DNA of 64,000 nt from Bryopsis sp. KO-2023 (taxonomy: Eukaryota > Chlorophyta > Ulvophyceae > Bryopsidales > Bryopsidaceae): assembly GCA_030272585.1 (NCBI GenBank), contig BSYQ01000007.1:2856001-2920000 (forward strand). The letters run 5' to 3'. The position numbers and the translations under genes are program-made. Shown here in pieces: positions 24,376-36,221 of the stretch (position 1 is its first letter; every line of letters begins with the position of its first letter). The notes beneath the pieces are model-generated. The model was not told where the DNA came from. It searched no databases and worked only from the letters and a program-made list of their open reading frames with translations.

Positions 24376-25786
24376 TTTTTTTTTTTTTTTTTTTTTGCTG
24401 AGGGGTTTCTGCCAGCGTCCATGGATAGATTCCGTAACGAAATCTGACTCATTACGTAGCAGGTGTTTATTTGTTTTGTTTGTTTGTTTGTTTTGGGAAT
24501 CTTAGGTCTGTTTATTTGCTTTGGGAGTGTCACCAACGGGGTTCACATTTTTCCTTTCGATCGCTGGAGATACAGCCATGTCTTGTGTTAATTCATCTGA
24601 ATGTGTGAATTTTAAAGTGTTGTAACAACAAACTCTTACAATAGTGAGTCACTATTAGTGACCTTAGAAAAAGCGAATGGTTCAGTTATTTGTTGCAAAC
24701 AATCTTCACTCAAACACAGGATACCATGCCACCTCACAGAAATTGTCAGTGCAACAACAGGTGTTCTGCACACCATCTTCAAGGGGTTTTCTTTGTTGCG
24801 TTTGTATTTCCTATTGATTTTTTGGTTTCTTTTCTCAGATCCTATGGGATCTTGTAAACAACTGCAAATACCCTCTATTTTTGTTGCAGTCTGCCAGGTG
24901 GACTGTATAGGAGTGAATGAGGCATGGTGATCTTGGCCATGATTAGATTATGCTATCGTGATTGGATGTCAGACTGGTAACCGGTTGGATTAGTTGGGGT
25001 ACAGTTTTGTGCATGGTTAGAGACAGTTGCGTGGATATTCTAGTTTGGCACTACATGTCCAGGAAGTGTAAGGGTGGAAAGGTGTTTGTATGATTTGCTC
25101 TGTTTGTTATAGCCCAGTTTCCCTTGTGCGTCCACATTTTCTCCCCACCATCACGAATTGCAAAAAGTGGCAAGGATATAAAACTATCCACATTGTTCAT
25201 TATTCGCCTTTTTGAAGGTCGCTGTTGAAACTCCCCCAACATTGCAACACCTCCGTATAATTAGAGGCATGGAAATAAAAATACCCCATGGACAACAAGA
25301 CATCTGAAATGCATGGTCCCAATACCGAACGTTGGATAAATCAATATCAAACAATTTCGCTCAGGGCAGAGTGGACTGACAGTGTAATATCTTTTAAAGA
25401 TGTGTCTAAATGGGGTTGCACAACATCATTCCTGTGTCGGTTCCTTTCAGAGCAAACAAAAACGAACCAACCCCAAAGCGAACCACAACAACCAACCCAT
25501 TGACAAAACAATCTGGACCAGGAAGGAAAGCGAGCCCCCCTCCAAACATCTAGTTCGATTTTTTTCTCTCTTTCTTTCTTTTTTCTGTTTCTTAAATTAG
25601 GAACAAGTTTTCGAAATCCCCCCCCTCCAAAACTTCCCCCGAAAAAATCCTCCTTCAAAGAATCCAATCATACAACAATCGGGGGGTTTCTCCACCCCAC
25701 CCCACCCTTCTCCGAAACAAACATCGATAAAAAATCCCAAGGCAAGCAAAGACAATCAACGGCATTTTGTTGTTTTTTTTTCCTTT
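24376..25786. other. Intergenic, no gene seen
   Basis: Lies between the 3' ends of two convergent genes. It contains an 18-base T run just after the stop at 24375 and a (TTTG)n tract near 24468-24492. The last 250 bases are T- and C-rich. No conserved frame was found. Confidence 0.5.
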
Positions 25787-28700
25787 TCACATCATTCTGA
25801 ATTCCAACATCCCCTCTTTTCGAGAAGGTGCATACCAGCCCCCGAACCTCACTGCCCCATGCGTTCCAGGGATGGAGATATCGGCACCATACTGGACATC
25901 CAGCAAACTGGGTTGAATGTTCTGGACATGGTCGACCAACACCCCCATGGGACCTCTGTTGGTTGCTCCGAGAGCACCTCCACGGGAGTCCAAGGAAAAC
26001 TTGTAATCTGCCTTCACACGCAGAGGACCTATGACCTGATGCACAAACCACACCCAATTCTTTCTTTCCCGAACCACGGCAAATTCCCTTTCAATATCAC
26101 GTCCAAGGGTACGATCCAGGTGTTTCAGAAATGCACCATTTAATGGACAAAATGTGGGATTCAAGAAAACTAGGTGCTCTGATAATTTTTCACAAATTCG
26201 AGAAAATTGGGAATTCCAGTTGGTGGTCTGACAGTCTTTCACACACCTGCTGTGCAACCGATAAATTCAATACAGGGACGAAAGGCAGCTTGGTGATCCC
26301 GGTTGTCAGATTCTGTCTGCTCCGCACCCCCTGCATTCTGCCCCTTCGAAGTTGTCCGGACAACCACGGTACCGGGATCCCCAGCTCCAGTTGAGCCAGC
26401 AGCGACGAGAAATTCAAGAAAGGCCTCTTCATGTGTCCGATCTGGGCACTCACACTGCCCCCCAGAAAGACTTTGGCGGCTGCGTCTTTCGCTGCCGAGA
26501 GTCTGACTAATCGTAAGCCTGCTCCGGAGGATGCCGATGGCCCTGCTGAAGAGGAGCTATGCAAATCGACGTGGGAATGTGAGGCGTCTGCTGGCCTTGG
26601 TCTGACTCTCCAAGAGCCCGTGACTCCAATCAGACCTCCCACTTTCAAATGAGGGTTGGGGAGGAAAAATCTGGGACTGCCACGGTGGCGTCCCCGGCGA
26701 CCTGCAATTGTATATGAAGTGAGAAGTGTTCTGAACGACAAAGAGGCAGCCCAGAGTCATTCTCCACATACTGAATGCGAACGGTTTCTTGAGGGGGGGG
26801 GGCTCTGTTGCTGAGACAGACACCCATAACACCACCACCTTTGCTGTTATCTTGCCGCTGTTATTCTCTTTTTGCAAGAAAATAGGTATATATATATGTA
26901 TAGATATACATATAGTTTGCGGAATCGGGACGTCAATTAGGGGCACATCATTCTCTAGTTCAATATTGTTTCACTAAACTATTCTGTTGGGATTTCTGTG
27001 CCAGCCCCCCTGGCTCCCTAAAGTCACAGTGAATGCTGGGAAGTGTGTAAGGGGGTGCTCCTCAACTCTTTTTCACTCATATTTTAAAATAAATTCCTTT
27101 TTTGGTGGATCGTTCACCTGTCTTGCCATCATTCGCCAACATTCTGACCAGGGTTCCTGTTCGGACTTGCTGCGTGGCCTCCAGCAAATCTTTCGAAAAC
27201 TGTTTCACAGCGACGAGTTGCTCCGTCAGGTTATGCAACATTCTTTGGGAATCAGCCACCGTCTTCAAGGTTGGACTGTCTGAATTCAAACAAAATTCTA
27301 GCAAACCGGCCGACAAGGGAAGCAAGAGAGGGAAAAAAGAAAGCAAATCTGAAAACCATCCCCCCCCCCCAAACCACTTCCACCCCCAAAAAACAGTGAA
27401 GCAAAAACATCCAGTTACCCCATGACCAAATTTTATGTGCAGTTTTACACTCTTTATGAAACCAATTCCACTTTGACTAGAAAGAAAAACACAACTGAAG
27501 AATTGAGAGGAAGCGGTGGTGGGCCCGAAATCAATCAATCAACCAATCAATTGCACAGTGAATGACGTATACAGGTTGTCAGACTCAATGTGCTCCATTT
27601 GAAAAGACCCCCCCCCCCCCCCAAACACCCCTCTTTTTTCCTTTTTCCTAAGGGACTGCATTGTTCTTCTACCTGACTCAACATGGCCCCCTCTCATCGG
27701 AGCAGCAACATTTCGCCCTTCCCTACTGTGGATATCATCCTTTGGAAGACTGCTAGGCTTTTCCTGGTCCTCTTCTGCAGATGCAATAAATCCCAACACT
27801 GAATCGTCACTGGATGAGCCCGTCGAAGCAGTGTCAGCAGAGCCGCCACTTCCATCGGGCGATTTCGCTCGCTTTGGCCGCCTTCTACGATTGCCTCCAC
27901 ATACCGTCAAAACACCATCCATGCCAATGCCCCCCTGAAACAGAGTGACAAAAGAAGGCGATAATTATTTGAATAGTCTGCTTTGCCTACAGCCTTCATC
28001 CTGTCAACTCCCTTTCCAAAATTAATACACGACAAACCAAAAGAGTGATTCATGAGGAGAAGAGTGTTACCCGAAGTTGTCAAGACATGCATGCACAGTT
28101 CTGTTGTATTTTATGGTCACACTTGGTCACACCTGCAAGTAGTGTCCACCTAGATGTTCGTGCTCCGAAGGTCCTGCCCCGGACCCGGTCCCGGGCCCAG
28201 CCCCAGCCGCAGCCCCAGCTGTAGTTTCACCAAAAACCTAGCATTCGCCATCACACATGCTTTTGCACTTGTCATTCATAATTTCTGCCTCTGTCTTCTA
28301 CACCCTTAATCGAATTTAGTTTAGCTTTGGTTTTCCATGAACCAGTGTGGCCTGCACCATTACTGAGGTCACACTATTAAAAGACCCACACTGAATACGA
28401 TTGAGGATGTAGTTTCGTTCATCTTGGATTGAAAAAAATGACAGTGCATCCAACCAGCAAATCAAGCGATTTTGTCACCTCATGAACTCCAAGCTTGTAG
28501 TGCAAGTTTTGCCTGTCCGATGCGACTTCAGCGGACAAGATCCCGGGCACACACAAGACTCGGCCTTGACATTGAAATCGATCCTGGACCGCCCCTCCCA
28601 ACACGATTTTATGTCCCTTCAGCTTGTGCGTCATATCCAAACGAGCGGATAGGCCTTCCCATCTATTTTCTGGCGGTCCGATTTCTCCCGTCGCGGTGTC

Positions 28701-30116
28701 TTCCGTGCGATTCGTCCATGCACGATGAATGTCAGACACGTTTTGAGCCTCCGCTGTAGCATCGATGGTTGTATTTCTGTGTTCATGTTTCATGAAATAG
28801 AAAATATAAGACCCCTCGCAGGCACCAACAAACACCCCTTTCTCCACCCCACCCCCCTCCAAAACAAAATAAATAAAGGAAAAAGCAAAAGAAAAAAAAG
28901 TGAAAACTTCCCGTCTGACAGAATCATATCTTTGTGTGATGGCCACTGTCCATTATTGCTTGAAGATGGTGCGAAAAAGTATTTTTTTTCTCCCTGGAGT
29001 AAATCAAAAATTGTGCAGTTCTTATAATTTGAATCAACTCGAGGATTTCCTGTCAAAGATGTCCGACAGAGGAAGAGAGAGCAAAAAAAAAAAAAGAATA
29101 ACAATAACAATAAAAAAATGACGTCCACAAACTCCAGTATCAAATATGACCAGGGAAAGAAAAATGTGGCAGTCGATCGAGGGTGCAGGCATCAGCACTA
29201 CTCACCTCCCTAGCCTCCCTCTCCCCTTTAAGCAAACGCTATAATGTTCACCCTTGCCCAGCTGCTCCACCTGTTTTTTTTTTTCCCATCACAGATCAAC
29301 ACCAGAAAACTCAATTAACAAACACGTACATGCAGCAATATGCGACAGTGAGCTCCGTCATCGGGTCAAAATTCCTGCTGCTCATGGCACATCCTTACGA
29401 TTTCTTGAAAGTTTTGTAAAGTTTCAACCATGGGCGGACCATATTTGTTTTATTTCCTGAATAAAACAGAAAACAAAAGAGTGATCACGAACACTATAGT
29501 TTTCGTGTTTTTTTTCCTGTTTTTTTTTGCCCACCTGTTGTCTCCATGAACCCCTCCTATTCTCAAGGTATTGTTGGAGCTTTATTCTCAACAGCATTGC
29601 GGACCACCAGTTGTAGCCGCTCACCAAAGGCAGTGCTCGATCCAAACTCTACGAATTCAACATAAATTGACAAAAACAGCAGACAAATCCTCAAGCTCAT
29701 ATAGCTTGAACCTAAATACATCCTTACTCAGTCTGACCACCACCCATGATTCGATTCAAGATGATCGTGGCATTGAATTCGATAAGCTCTGCCCGTTGAA
29801 CGGCGTGAGTCCGTTTTGGCAGCATATTCTGTGCGTTTTCCGAGATGGCCAGGCGCGTCTCGTTACTCACCACTCCCCCATGCTGCTGGAAGACAATAGG
29901 CAGCACCGGGAGCTTCAGCGTGCTCAAGACGATCAGCTGCTGAGCTCGCGACAGCCCGGAGTGTTGCGTCAGAGGCCCCGCGGGCGCAGTGTCCGGAGCG
30001 CATCGCACGACGCCGCCCAACGAACTGGGCGATGCCTTCGTGGAATTCCAAAGACGCCGGTAGAATCCCGAACGCAGCTCCCTCCTTAACGATCGGCGTT
30101 CCGGAATGGGCGCCAT
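25787..30116 (-). CDS. TGD4: TGD4-like chloroplast outer-envelope lipid-transfer protein
   Basis: Nine exons: 30116-29728, 29646-29535, 29270-29206, 28776-28479, 28237-28133, 27934-27673, 27279-27118, 26701-26243 and 26169-25787; phases close to 744 residues (Arabidopsis TGD4 479). In plants TGD4 is a beta-barrel-like outer-envelope protein that binds phosphatidic acid and helps bring ER lipids to the plastid. Family marks: an N-terminus with SPSSLGGVVR and LSRAQQLIVL, GYNWWSAMLL, a NLHYKLGVHE segment, FFLPNPHLKVGGLIGVT, then VHQVIGPLRVKADYKFSLDS and the C-terminal GWYAPSRKEGMLEFRMM, closely matching the plant ending WYSPKRKEGMVELRLF. Extra length comes from Ser-, Gly- and Glu-rich inserts in exons 5, 6 and 8. 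The exon 8 donor is ambiguous among overlapping GTGTGTGAAA sites; GTGAAA keeps phase. Identification rests on remembered family sequence. Confidence 0.8.
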
Positions 30117-30439
30117 TCCGTTGATCGCGCAGGAAGTGAGGTGGAGACGATTTTCTGGACGAAGATGAGTCAGCAGCGAAATGGGAAGCCGAAATGGAAA
30201 TGGATTGAGTCACACTTACACTCGCACGTGCGTGTGACCTGTCGTGTTGTGTGACCGACGCGGAAGGCGAGTGGCGACCCTGGCTTGGTTGAAGAATTTT
30301 ACGGCGACTCTTCGTCAGAACTGGGGAAAGCCGTCGCGGTTGAGTCGCCCTCTCGGGTTCCGCTGGAATTAGCAGGGTGGGGAAGGATTGCCTGACGACG
30401 ACGTGGACAAAATTTCGACGCTGAGCCTTCCTGAAAAAG
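30117..30439. promoter_or_regulatory. Divergent promoter region and unresolved 5' end of a transporter
   Basis: Lies between the TGD4-like start (minus) and the first recognisable exon of the transporter (plus). The transporter's start codon and a short first exon should lie here; several frames are open in pieces (for example around 30250-30370) but none joins convincingly. It is GC-richer than the surroundings, as expected for 5' coding or promoter DNA. Confidence 0.4.
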
Positions 30440-32686
30440 AACTTGGCTGTAGTGAAGACCCACTCGCCTGAGGGCGGAGAACTGAACAAATGCCTGAACT
30501 ATTGGGACTTGCTGATGCTTGGGCTGGGAGGGATGATAGGAGCGGGCGTGTTCGTGCTGACCGGACAGGCAGCCAAAGAGTATGCAGGGTGCGTCCGTTG
30601 TATCTATCGATAAGCCACCGAACCCCCTATACAATTCCCCCGTTATTGATCTTGAACGGGTCGGGTTGATCTTGGTGCCTGTTTGTTTGCTTCAAAAAAC
30701 GCACACAGTTATTACTATCACTGCACACTCTAAGATTGTTTTCCTTTAAAATGGATGATATTTTCAGAGCTTTTTCAGGACTAAAATAGCTGATTTTCCC
30801 TCTTTCCTTTCACCTACAGACCAGCAGTCATGATGTCTTACATGATCTCTGGATTTGTGGCAGCAATCACTGCTCTTTGCTACATTGAGTTCGCTGTCGA
30901 CATGCCAGTCGCTGGGAGTGCCTTCAACTACATCAGTCTGGTCTTCGGTGAATTCCCTGCTTGGTGAGCAAACCCTCAATTAATATTTTGATCTATTCTT
31001 AACCTCCATTTTCCCCATCCGTCAAATTCCATCTCCGACTTTGGCCCTGATTTCATTGGTTGTATCAATTCCGTTTGAAAAAGATGGAATTTATGTGTTT
31101 CTCTCTGTGGGAAAGACTGAGTTTTGCGCGTGTGGGGTCATTCAGGGTGGCAGCCATTGAGATGGTGATGGAGTATACGCTGACGTCAAGCGCAGTGGCC
31201 AAAGGGTTTTCCAGCTACTTCGCCACCCTTATCGGCTTGAAAAGCGACCAGTTATTCCTGTACAAGAACGGCTGGTTCGTGATAGACCCCGTCGCCTTCG
31301 CTTTGGTGTTGTTGCTATCCCTGCTGCTTGCATTCGGAGTCAAGGAATCCTCCAGATTCAACGTGGTTGTTTCTGGCATCAACGTGGCCGTCGTCATTTT
31401 CATCATCGCAATGTCGGTGTCCAGAATCGACACGGATAACTACACCCCTTTTCTCCTGGAAGATAAGGGCTTGCCTGGTGTATTCACGGCAGTTATCGGT
31501 GTTGTTCTATGGATATGTGGGGTTTGATGCCTTGGCTACCGTGGCTGAGGAGGTCAAGAAGCCGTCGAGAGATATTCCGTTGGGAATGATGGGTTCGCTG
31601 GCACTGGTGGCTGTCTTCTACGTATGCATGTCAGCTGCAATCACTGGGATGTTGCCGGAAGTGACTGTGCATTAGATTCTATCTCCAAAATACAGTATGT
31701 CGCTCTGCGCAGAAAATGACTTTTATGATACGATTGCCTGGTTGCCCCAGGAACAGTTTTGCAATGCAGGGTGCATGCTGATTTTCCTGGAGTAATTCTG
31801 GACTGTTTTTTTATTTTTTAAATGCGGTGCCTGTGTCGGTGCGATTTTGATTGTTCGGATGGTGAATTTTCTTCGTATGTTTTGACAGGTTTGATCAGAT
31901 TGATACCCACGCTCCGTTTTCGGTGGTTTTCAACGACCAAGGGCTGTGGTGGGTTGGAACCATTGTGTCGATAGGCGCTATCACAGGCACAATAACTGCA
32001 GATCTAGTGATGTTGATGGGGCAAGCCAGAATCCACATGGTTTTGGCCAGAGAGAAATTCATACCATCTTGCTTGGTGAGTCAGACCTTGCTTGCAGGCA
32101 ACTGTTGAAGGCACATGTTCTTGTGGACGGATGCTAAATGATGGCAGTAGGAGAGTGCGGAATTTCAGTTGAACCTTGATAGAATGTGGGGAAGCATATG
32201 CAACCTCTCGATTATCTCCATTAGAATTGAACCTTGACAAATGAGTCATGCGATCGTTGGACATGGTGCTCAGGGTTTGAATTCACTGACTTGGATATCT
32301 GTTCGACGATGTGACAGGCAAAGGTGCACCCAACTCTCAAGACCCCATTGAATGCAACGATGTTCACAATGGTGACGGCGGGAATCCCTGCTCTGTTGCT
32401 GGACATCAGCATTATCGCCAACATGGTGTCGATGGGGATCCTGACCACGATGGCGCTGATGTATGCGGGCGTCATTTACCAAACCTACCAAAAGGATGAA
32501 GCATCCAACTCTCCGCTGGTGATTCGACTGGCTTTGTTGGTGGTGGTTTCGATTCTCGAGGGCTTGTCGTCGGCGTATGAATGGGGACTGATTGTGACTT
32601 GCATTCTGTTGGGTAAGTTTCTCTGTGGAGAGTTATTGCTAGACATCAATTGCAAAGGTCTTCTCGTCATGTTTGCATCACATATA

Positions 32687-33092
32687 CCGTATTTTCTCTA
32701 ATAGAAACCCCGGGTCACTATCGTTTCAATGTGCCCCCTGGGGGGTCGCTATTGGAGATGGGGCTTGTATTCAGAGTTGTGCGCCGTTGCAACGGCGCAC
32801 AACCTGGTGTGGGTGTGGGTGTGGGTGTGGGTGGGGGTGGGTTTGAGGTGGGTGGGTGGTTGCTCTTTTGCAATTTAATTTGCATAATTTTTTTTGAAGG
32901 CAGAGTTGTGTCGAAGTCGTTTTTGCGACAACGATAACGACCGTTAACCGTTAACGGCCGTTATCGTTGTCGCAAGAACGACTTCGGCACAACTCTGCTT
33001 GTATTCTTCCGACCCCCCCCCCAACCCTCCCTGCGTCACTATTGGAGAGAGAGACACTATTATAGAGTGCGACACTGTTAGAGAAAATACGG
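32687..33092. mobile_element. 406-bp TIR element with TA duplication and inner palindrome
   Basis: The ends are inverted copies beginning CCGTATTTTCTCTAA, and TA flanks both sides (32685-32686 and 33093-33094). Inside, 32901-32998 is a near-perfect palindrome whose arms start CAGAGTTGTG; a close relative of that palindrome is at 35252-35350. A (GTGTGG)n stretch lies near 32810-32835. No coding frame; a non-autonomous DNA element (MITE or foldback type) with TA target preference is the likely reading. It sits in an intron of the permease gene. Confidence 0.75.
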
Positions 33093-33186
33093 TAAGTTAT
33101 GATGAATATATATAGAGATTGATAAATTAAAACCATATATTTATATTTTTAATTTATCAATCTCTATATATATTCAACATGACTTA
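33093..33186. repeat. 94-bp foldback sequence
   Basis: TAAGTTATGATGAATATATA begins the left arm; the right arm ends in the matching complement with two or three mismatches, around a ~20-base A/T loop. It directly abuts the 406-bp TIR element, which may have inserted at its edge. Confidence 0.7.
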
Positions 33187-34465
33187 TATTGAAACCCAAA
33201 TACATTTCCGGAGCACAAATCCGACGTGGGTCGAAATATTTTAAATAATTAGTCTAAGCGAAGTCGGTTTTTCATTTGTCCGGGGTGTTTTTTCGCTTCG
33301 CAAGTGTCAGAGTCGTTGAGAGTGTGAAGGGGGTGCATTTACTGTACATTTCGTGTTCTTTTGAGAAATCTGGCCGCCTCTTTCGTTTCGGGAGGTTGGA
33401 TTCGACGTGGAACGTCGAAACTTAGAAACTTAGAAACTTTTTGTCGCGGTTTTTTTTGGTTTGGTGCAAGAGTTTCATTAGTTTAGACTCTTTCCACGTT
33501 TTTTTACGTGTCGTGCGAGAAGGCTCGATTTTTTTGAAAGAAAAAAAAAGGAATTTTCCTTTTCCCCCCTTTATTGTGACGAGACTTTGGTTATGGTTGT
33601 GGTAGAACAACACGCCCGGTGAAACGATCGAATAAACTTGCAAAATATCCCAGTCGAATGTATCTCAAACGACAAGACCCCATTTGTACTCGCTTCTCCC
33701 TAATCCGGTACACAACTACCCAGGGTTACAACGATCCAAACTGATCTTCCCAAACTCCATAATTAATAGGCCCAAACCAAGTAAATCACCCAATCTACTT
33801 AGCCCCACAATAAACCAATCCGCAAATAAACTCTCCACTAAACACTCGCCACAAAACCCCCGTTCGATCCACAATCTGTCACATTTATTTTCTCTTTCTT
33901 TTCCTTTTTTCGTCGTGTCGTGGGGTTAAGTTAATTGGATCGGGCTCCCGCGGGCCGTTTCCTTGGTATATATGTATAACTTTGCATTTTGGTGTTTTCT
34001 TCATACAAACCCATATGCCATGTTACCTTGTCTACTTCAAGAAGTCGAGCATTTTAACCTTTACGCCCTTTTTGTCTTGCTTCATAGCCTTCGGTTTGAT
34101 GGTTTTTAAAATCAAAGGGAATCCCTGGGGGGTTGTTCTTTACATGAGAACAATATGTTAGAATAAAAACGTTGTCCGTGCACTAGCTTTTTCCTAGACA
34201 TAACATAGTTTCGATATTGTAATGAATCACGATTGTGGTTCATCACCACCCTCTCGTTTTACCTGTGCCCCGTGGTGTATCGCTCCCCAAACTTCAACGT
34301 CCCTTTCAAGCCTATCCTTCCAGCATTGAGCATTATCGCTATCATCCATCTTATCTACGGTCTTGGGGTCTTGTCGGCCTTGCCTTTTACTTCTGCTATA
34401 GCCTGCAACGGCCTCGGAACGATCACCTGTGTCTTCCTCTGAAGAAGCGAGGGCTCCTCTTTTGA

Positions 34466-35018
34466 CGAAAGGAAAAGTGAATGTGATGGAGTGGGAGAGG
34501 GTTCTCACCCACCTTTCAAATGATAGATGTCCTTTCTCTTCTTTTCGTTTGTCCTATTTTTACAAAAGTTTCATACAACTGAAATGGTTGTGCGAGGTTG
34601 ATGGGTTTTTTCGTCTTTTTCCCAAGCTTACTTTCGTGAGTTTCCTTTTTCCAAGTGTCCAAGCATGTTTTTGAGAGTTTCAAGTTTTTGCCGAAAATTT
34701 TGTCGGCTTGAGTGCATGGATGTACATTCCAATACTTTTGGATGAATCTGAGTGGCTTTATGTACTTGTAGCGTTACGTAGTATTTGGGAGGATTTTTTT
34801 CATGACGCAGTCTAATTAAAAATGTTTGTTTGTCAACAATGCTGCTGAGAAATGGTGTAGATGGATGTTCTTAGATTCTTTCGATATGTTAACAGTTGCA
34901 CTTGGTGAAACCGATATACTTATGGATAACACTTCAACGAGCACCTATCAAGGAAAGGTTGAACTAGTGAAGTAATAGTACACCTTTTCTAGGATATTGA
35001 TCAGTTTTGTTTGGATTA
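34466..35018. other. Unannotated stretch after the permease
   Basis: T-rich near the start, no conserved frame, no repeat seen within this window. Confidence 0.4.
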
Positions 35019-35251
35019 CCGTAGATAGCGTAATTTTTGCGTTGGATTAATTTTTGCGAGTAGGAAAAATCGCAAAAATTAGTGTCGTAAAAATTGAAGC
35101 ACCGCAATTAACAAGCGCGCACAGACATCCCACCAACGCAAACAAAGACCAGTACAAACATCCCACCAACGCAAACAAAAACCAGCGCAAACAGAGTGTT
35201 CGTGTGTTATACAGAGTTGTGCCTCGTTAATATATATTTTTTTTCGAAGGG
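35019..35251. mobile_element. Partial relative of the 576-bp TA-flanked element
   Basis: From CCGTAGATAG onward this matches the left 200 bases of the element at 49837-50412, including TTTTTGCGAG, TCGCAAAAATTAGTG and the CCCACCAACGCAAAC repeats. Similarity stops near 35240, just before the palindrome at 35252-35350, so the right half is missing. Confidence 0.65.
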
Positions 35252-35350
35252 AGAGTTGTGCCGAAGTCGTTTTAGCGACAACGACTTCGACCGTTAACCG
35301 GCCGTTAACGGCCGTTGTCGTTGTCGCTAAAACGACTTCGGCACAACTCT
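35252..35350. repeat. Palindrome related to the core of the 406-bp element
   Basis: Arms start AGAGTTGTGCCGAAGTCGTT and the centre is CCGTTAACCGGCCGTTAACGG. It matches the palindrome at 32901-32998 at most positions. Confidence 0.75.
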
Positions 35351-35495
35351 GGTGTTGCAGTATTTAAAGCGACAAGGAACAGTTGTAAAAACTTCGGAGT
35401 CTGTAAGTTTGTCTGTGTGGATCTTTTGTGGTTTCCAAACCCTCAGTGGTTGATCAACGACGGTTACTGACCGTGCGAATTTCAGTGCCGAAAGT

Positions 35496-35809
35496 GTGTC
35501 TGTCGCTCCGTCTTGGAGGAGTCTGGCGACGTTATTTCGAAATAATCAAAGGCAAAGTGGTGCGATGTCGTCGTCGAATCAAGGCCAAGGGATCCTGAAG
35601 TATTCTGGCACATCAGCACAGTTTGAAAGTGCGAACGCAAAAGTATTGAAAGTCTTGGAGGGGGAGAAGAAAAAAACCAAGACTAAAGGTCCGTATGCCC
35701 ATTATACCTCGTCATAACGGGCTGAGATCGGGAAGCATGCGGCTGAGCAAGGAAGCGCATCGGCTTTGAGGAAGTATAAACGAATCAAGGGGACATTGAA
35801 TGAGAGCGT
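35496..35809 (+). pseudogene. Decayed N-terminal part of a DDE-type transposase
   Basis: Read in one frame from 35496, with an in-frame TAA at 35715-35717. After that stop the frame continues RAEIGKHAAEQGSASALRKY and LNES up to the LTR retrotransposon. The pattern HYTSSxRAEIGKxAAExG...AxRKYKR...LNESVV resembles the helix-turn-helix start of pogo/Tigger-like transposases as I remember them (typically ...RAKIGKYAAENG...NESTVR). The stop replaces what is usually Gln (CAA to TAA). The 5-bp duplication of the LTR element lies in the codons for Ser-Val of LNESV, and the frame resumes for a few codons at 45177 before another element begins. Confidence 0.5.
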
Positions 35810-35989
35810 TGATATGAACCTCTGACTCACCAGTCCGTCCAGAAGATACAGCTGGACAGGGACGGTTCGAGATGTGAGATCTCGTACCGTCCCAGAGGCC
35901 ATATAACGCGGACTAGCGTCCCCACCACAGTTCTATCCTTTTTGTAGTAAACTCTTGTCTTCGGTCTGTGACCTCAACCGTTCATATCA
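35810..35989 (+). repeat. 5' LTR, 180 bp
   Basis: TG...CA ends with a 10-base inverted terminal match. Differs from the 3' copy at two positions (GGACAGGG versus GGACGGGG, and TTTGTAGT versus TTTGCAGT). Confidence 0.93.
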
Positions 35990-35990
35990 A

Positions 35991-36006
35991 CTGGTTTCGG
36001 AGCTAA
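35991..36006 (+). other. Putative primer-binding site
   Basis: CTGGTTTCGGAGC just after the 5' LTR resembles TGGTATCAGAGC, the complement of the initiator-methionine tRNA 3' end used by many gypsy elements, with two or three differences. Confidence 0.5.
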
Positions 36007-36020
36007 ACTTCCCTACCCGT

Positions 36021-36221
36021 ATGAACGCGGCATCCCAAACGGATCAGAAGCCTGAAGATTTTGGCGCAGCATTGACGGGGCCGTATTGGAAGACAGCGGT
36101 ATACCGACAGTACGTTTTCTGGACCTCTAACAAAGATTGCGACTACGCAGAAAGCACAGCCTCGAACGACCCACAGGACAAACCGGCCAAGGACGACGAA
36201 CCGGCCAAGGACGACGAATGA
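36021..36221 (+). CDS. Retrotransposon ORF1, 66 residues
   Basis: Starts MNAASQTDQKPEDFGAALTG just after the primer-binding site and ends in a tandem PAKDDE-PAKDDE. No known domain is seen. Its TGA stop overlaps the next ATG as ATGA (36218-36221), suggesting coupled re-initiation or a programmed shift into the gag-like frame. Confidence 0.6.
   Translation: MNAASQTDQKPEDFGAALTGPYWKTAVYRQYVFWTSNKDCDYAESTASNDPQDKPAKDDEPAKDDE

Larger units (their letters stand above)
30440..34465 (+). pseudogene. Amino-acid permease (APC/SLC7 family), apparently frameshifted
   Basis: Recognisable exons are about 30440-30588, 30820-30963, 31146-31660, 31899-32075, 32318-32612 and about 34206-34465. The first transmembrane block LMLGLGGMIGAGVFVLTGQA, then YIEFAVDMPVAGSAFNYI, GFDALATVAEEVKKPSRDIP and RIHMVLAREKFIP are typical of cationic amino-acid transporters, which move amino acids across plasma or vacuolar membranes with 12-14 helices. 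Two breaks are seen. Near 31490-31505 one extra base shifts the frame inside the conserved FTAxSxxFYGYVGFDA segment. Near 34370-34385 the frame must shift again to reach the family-like end GLAFYFCYSLQRPRN. The splice into the last exon is unresolved and its intron carries two inserted elements. Either the gene is decaying or the assembly has indels. Confidence 0.7.
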
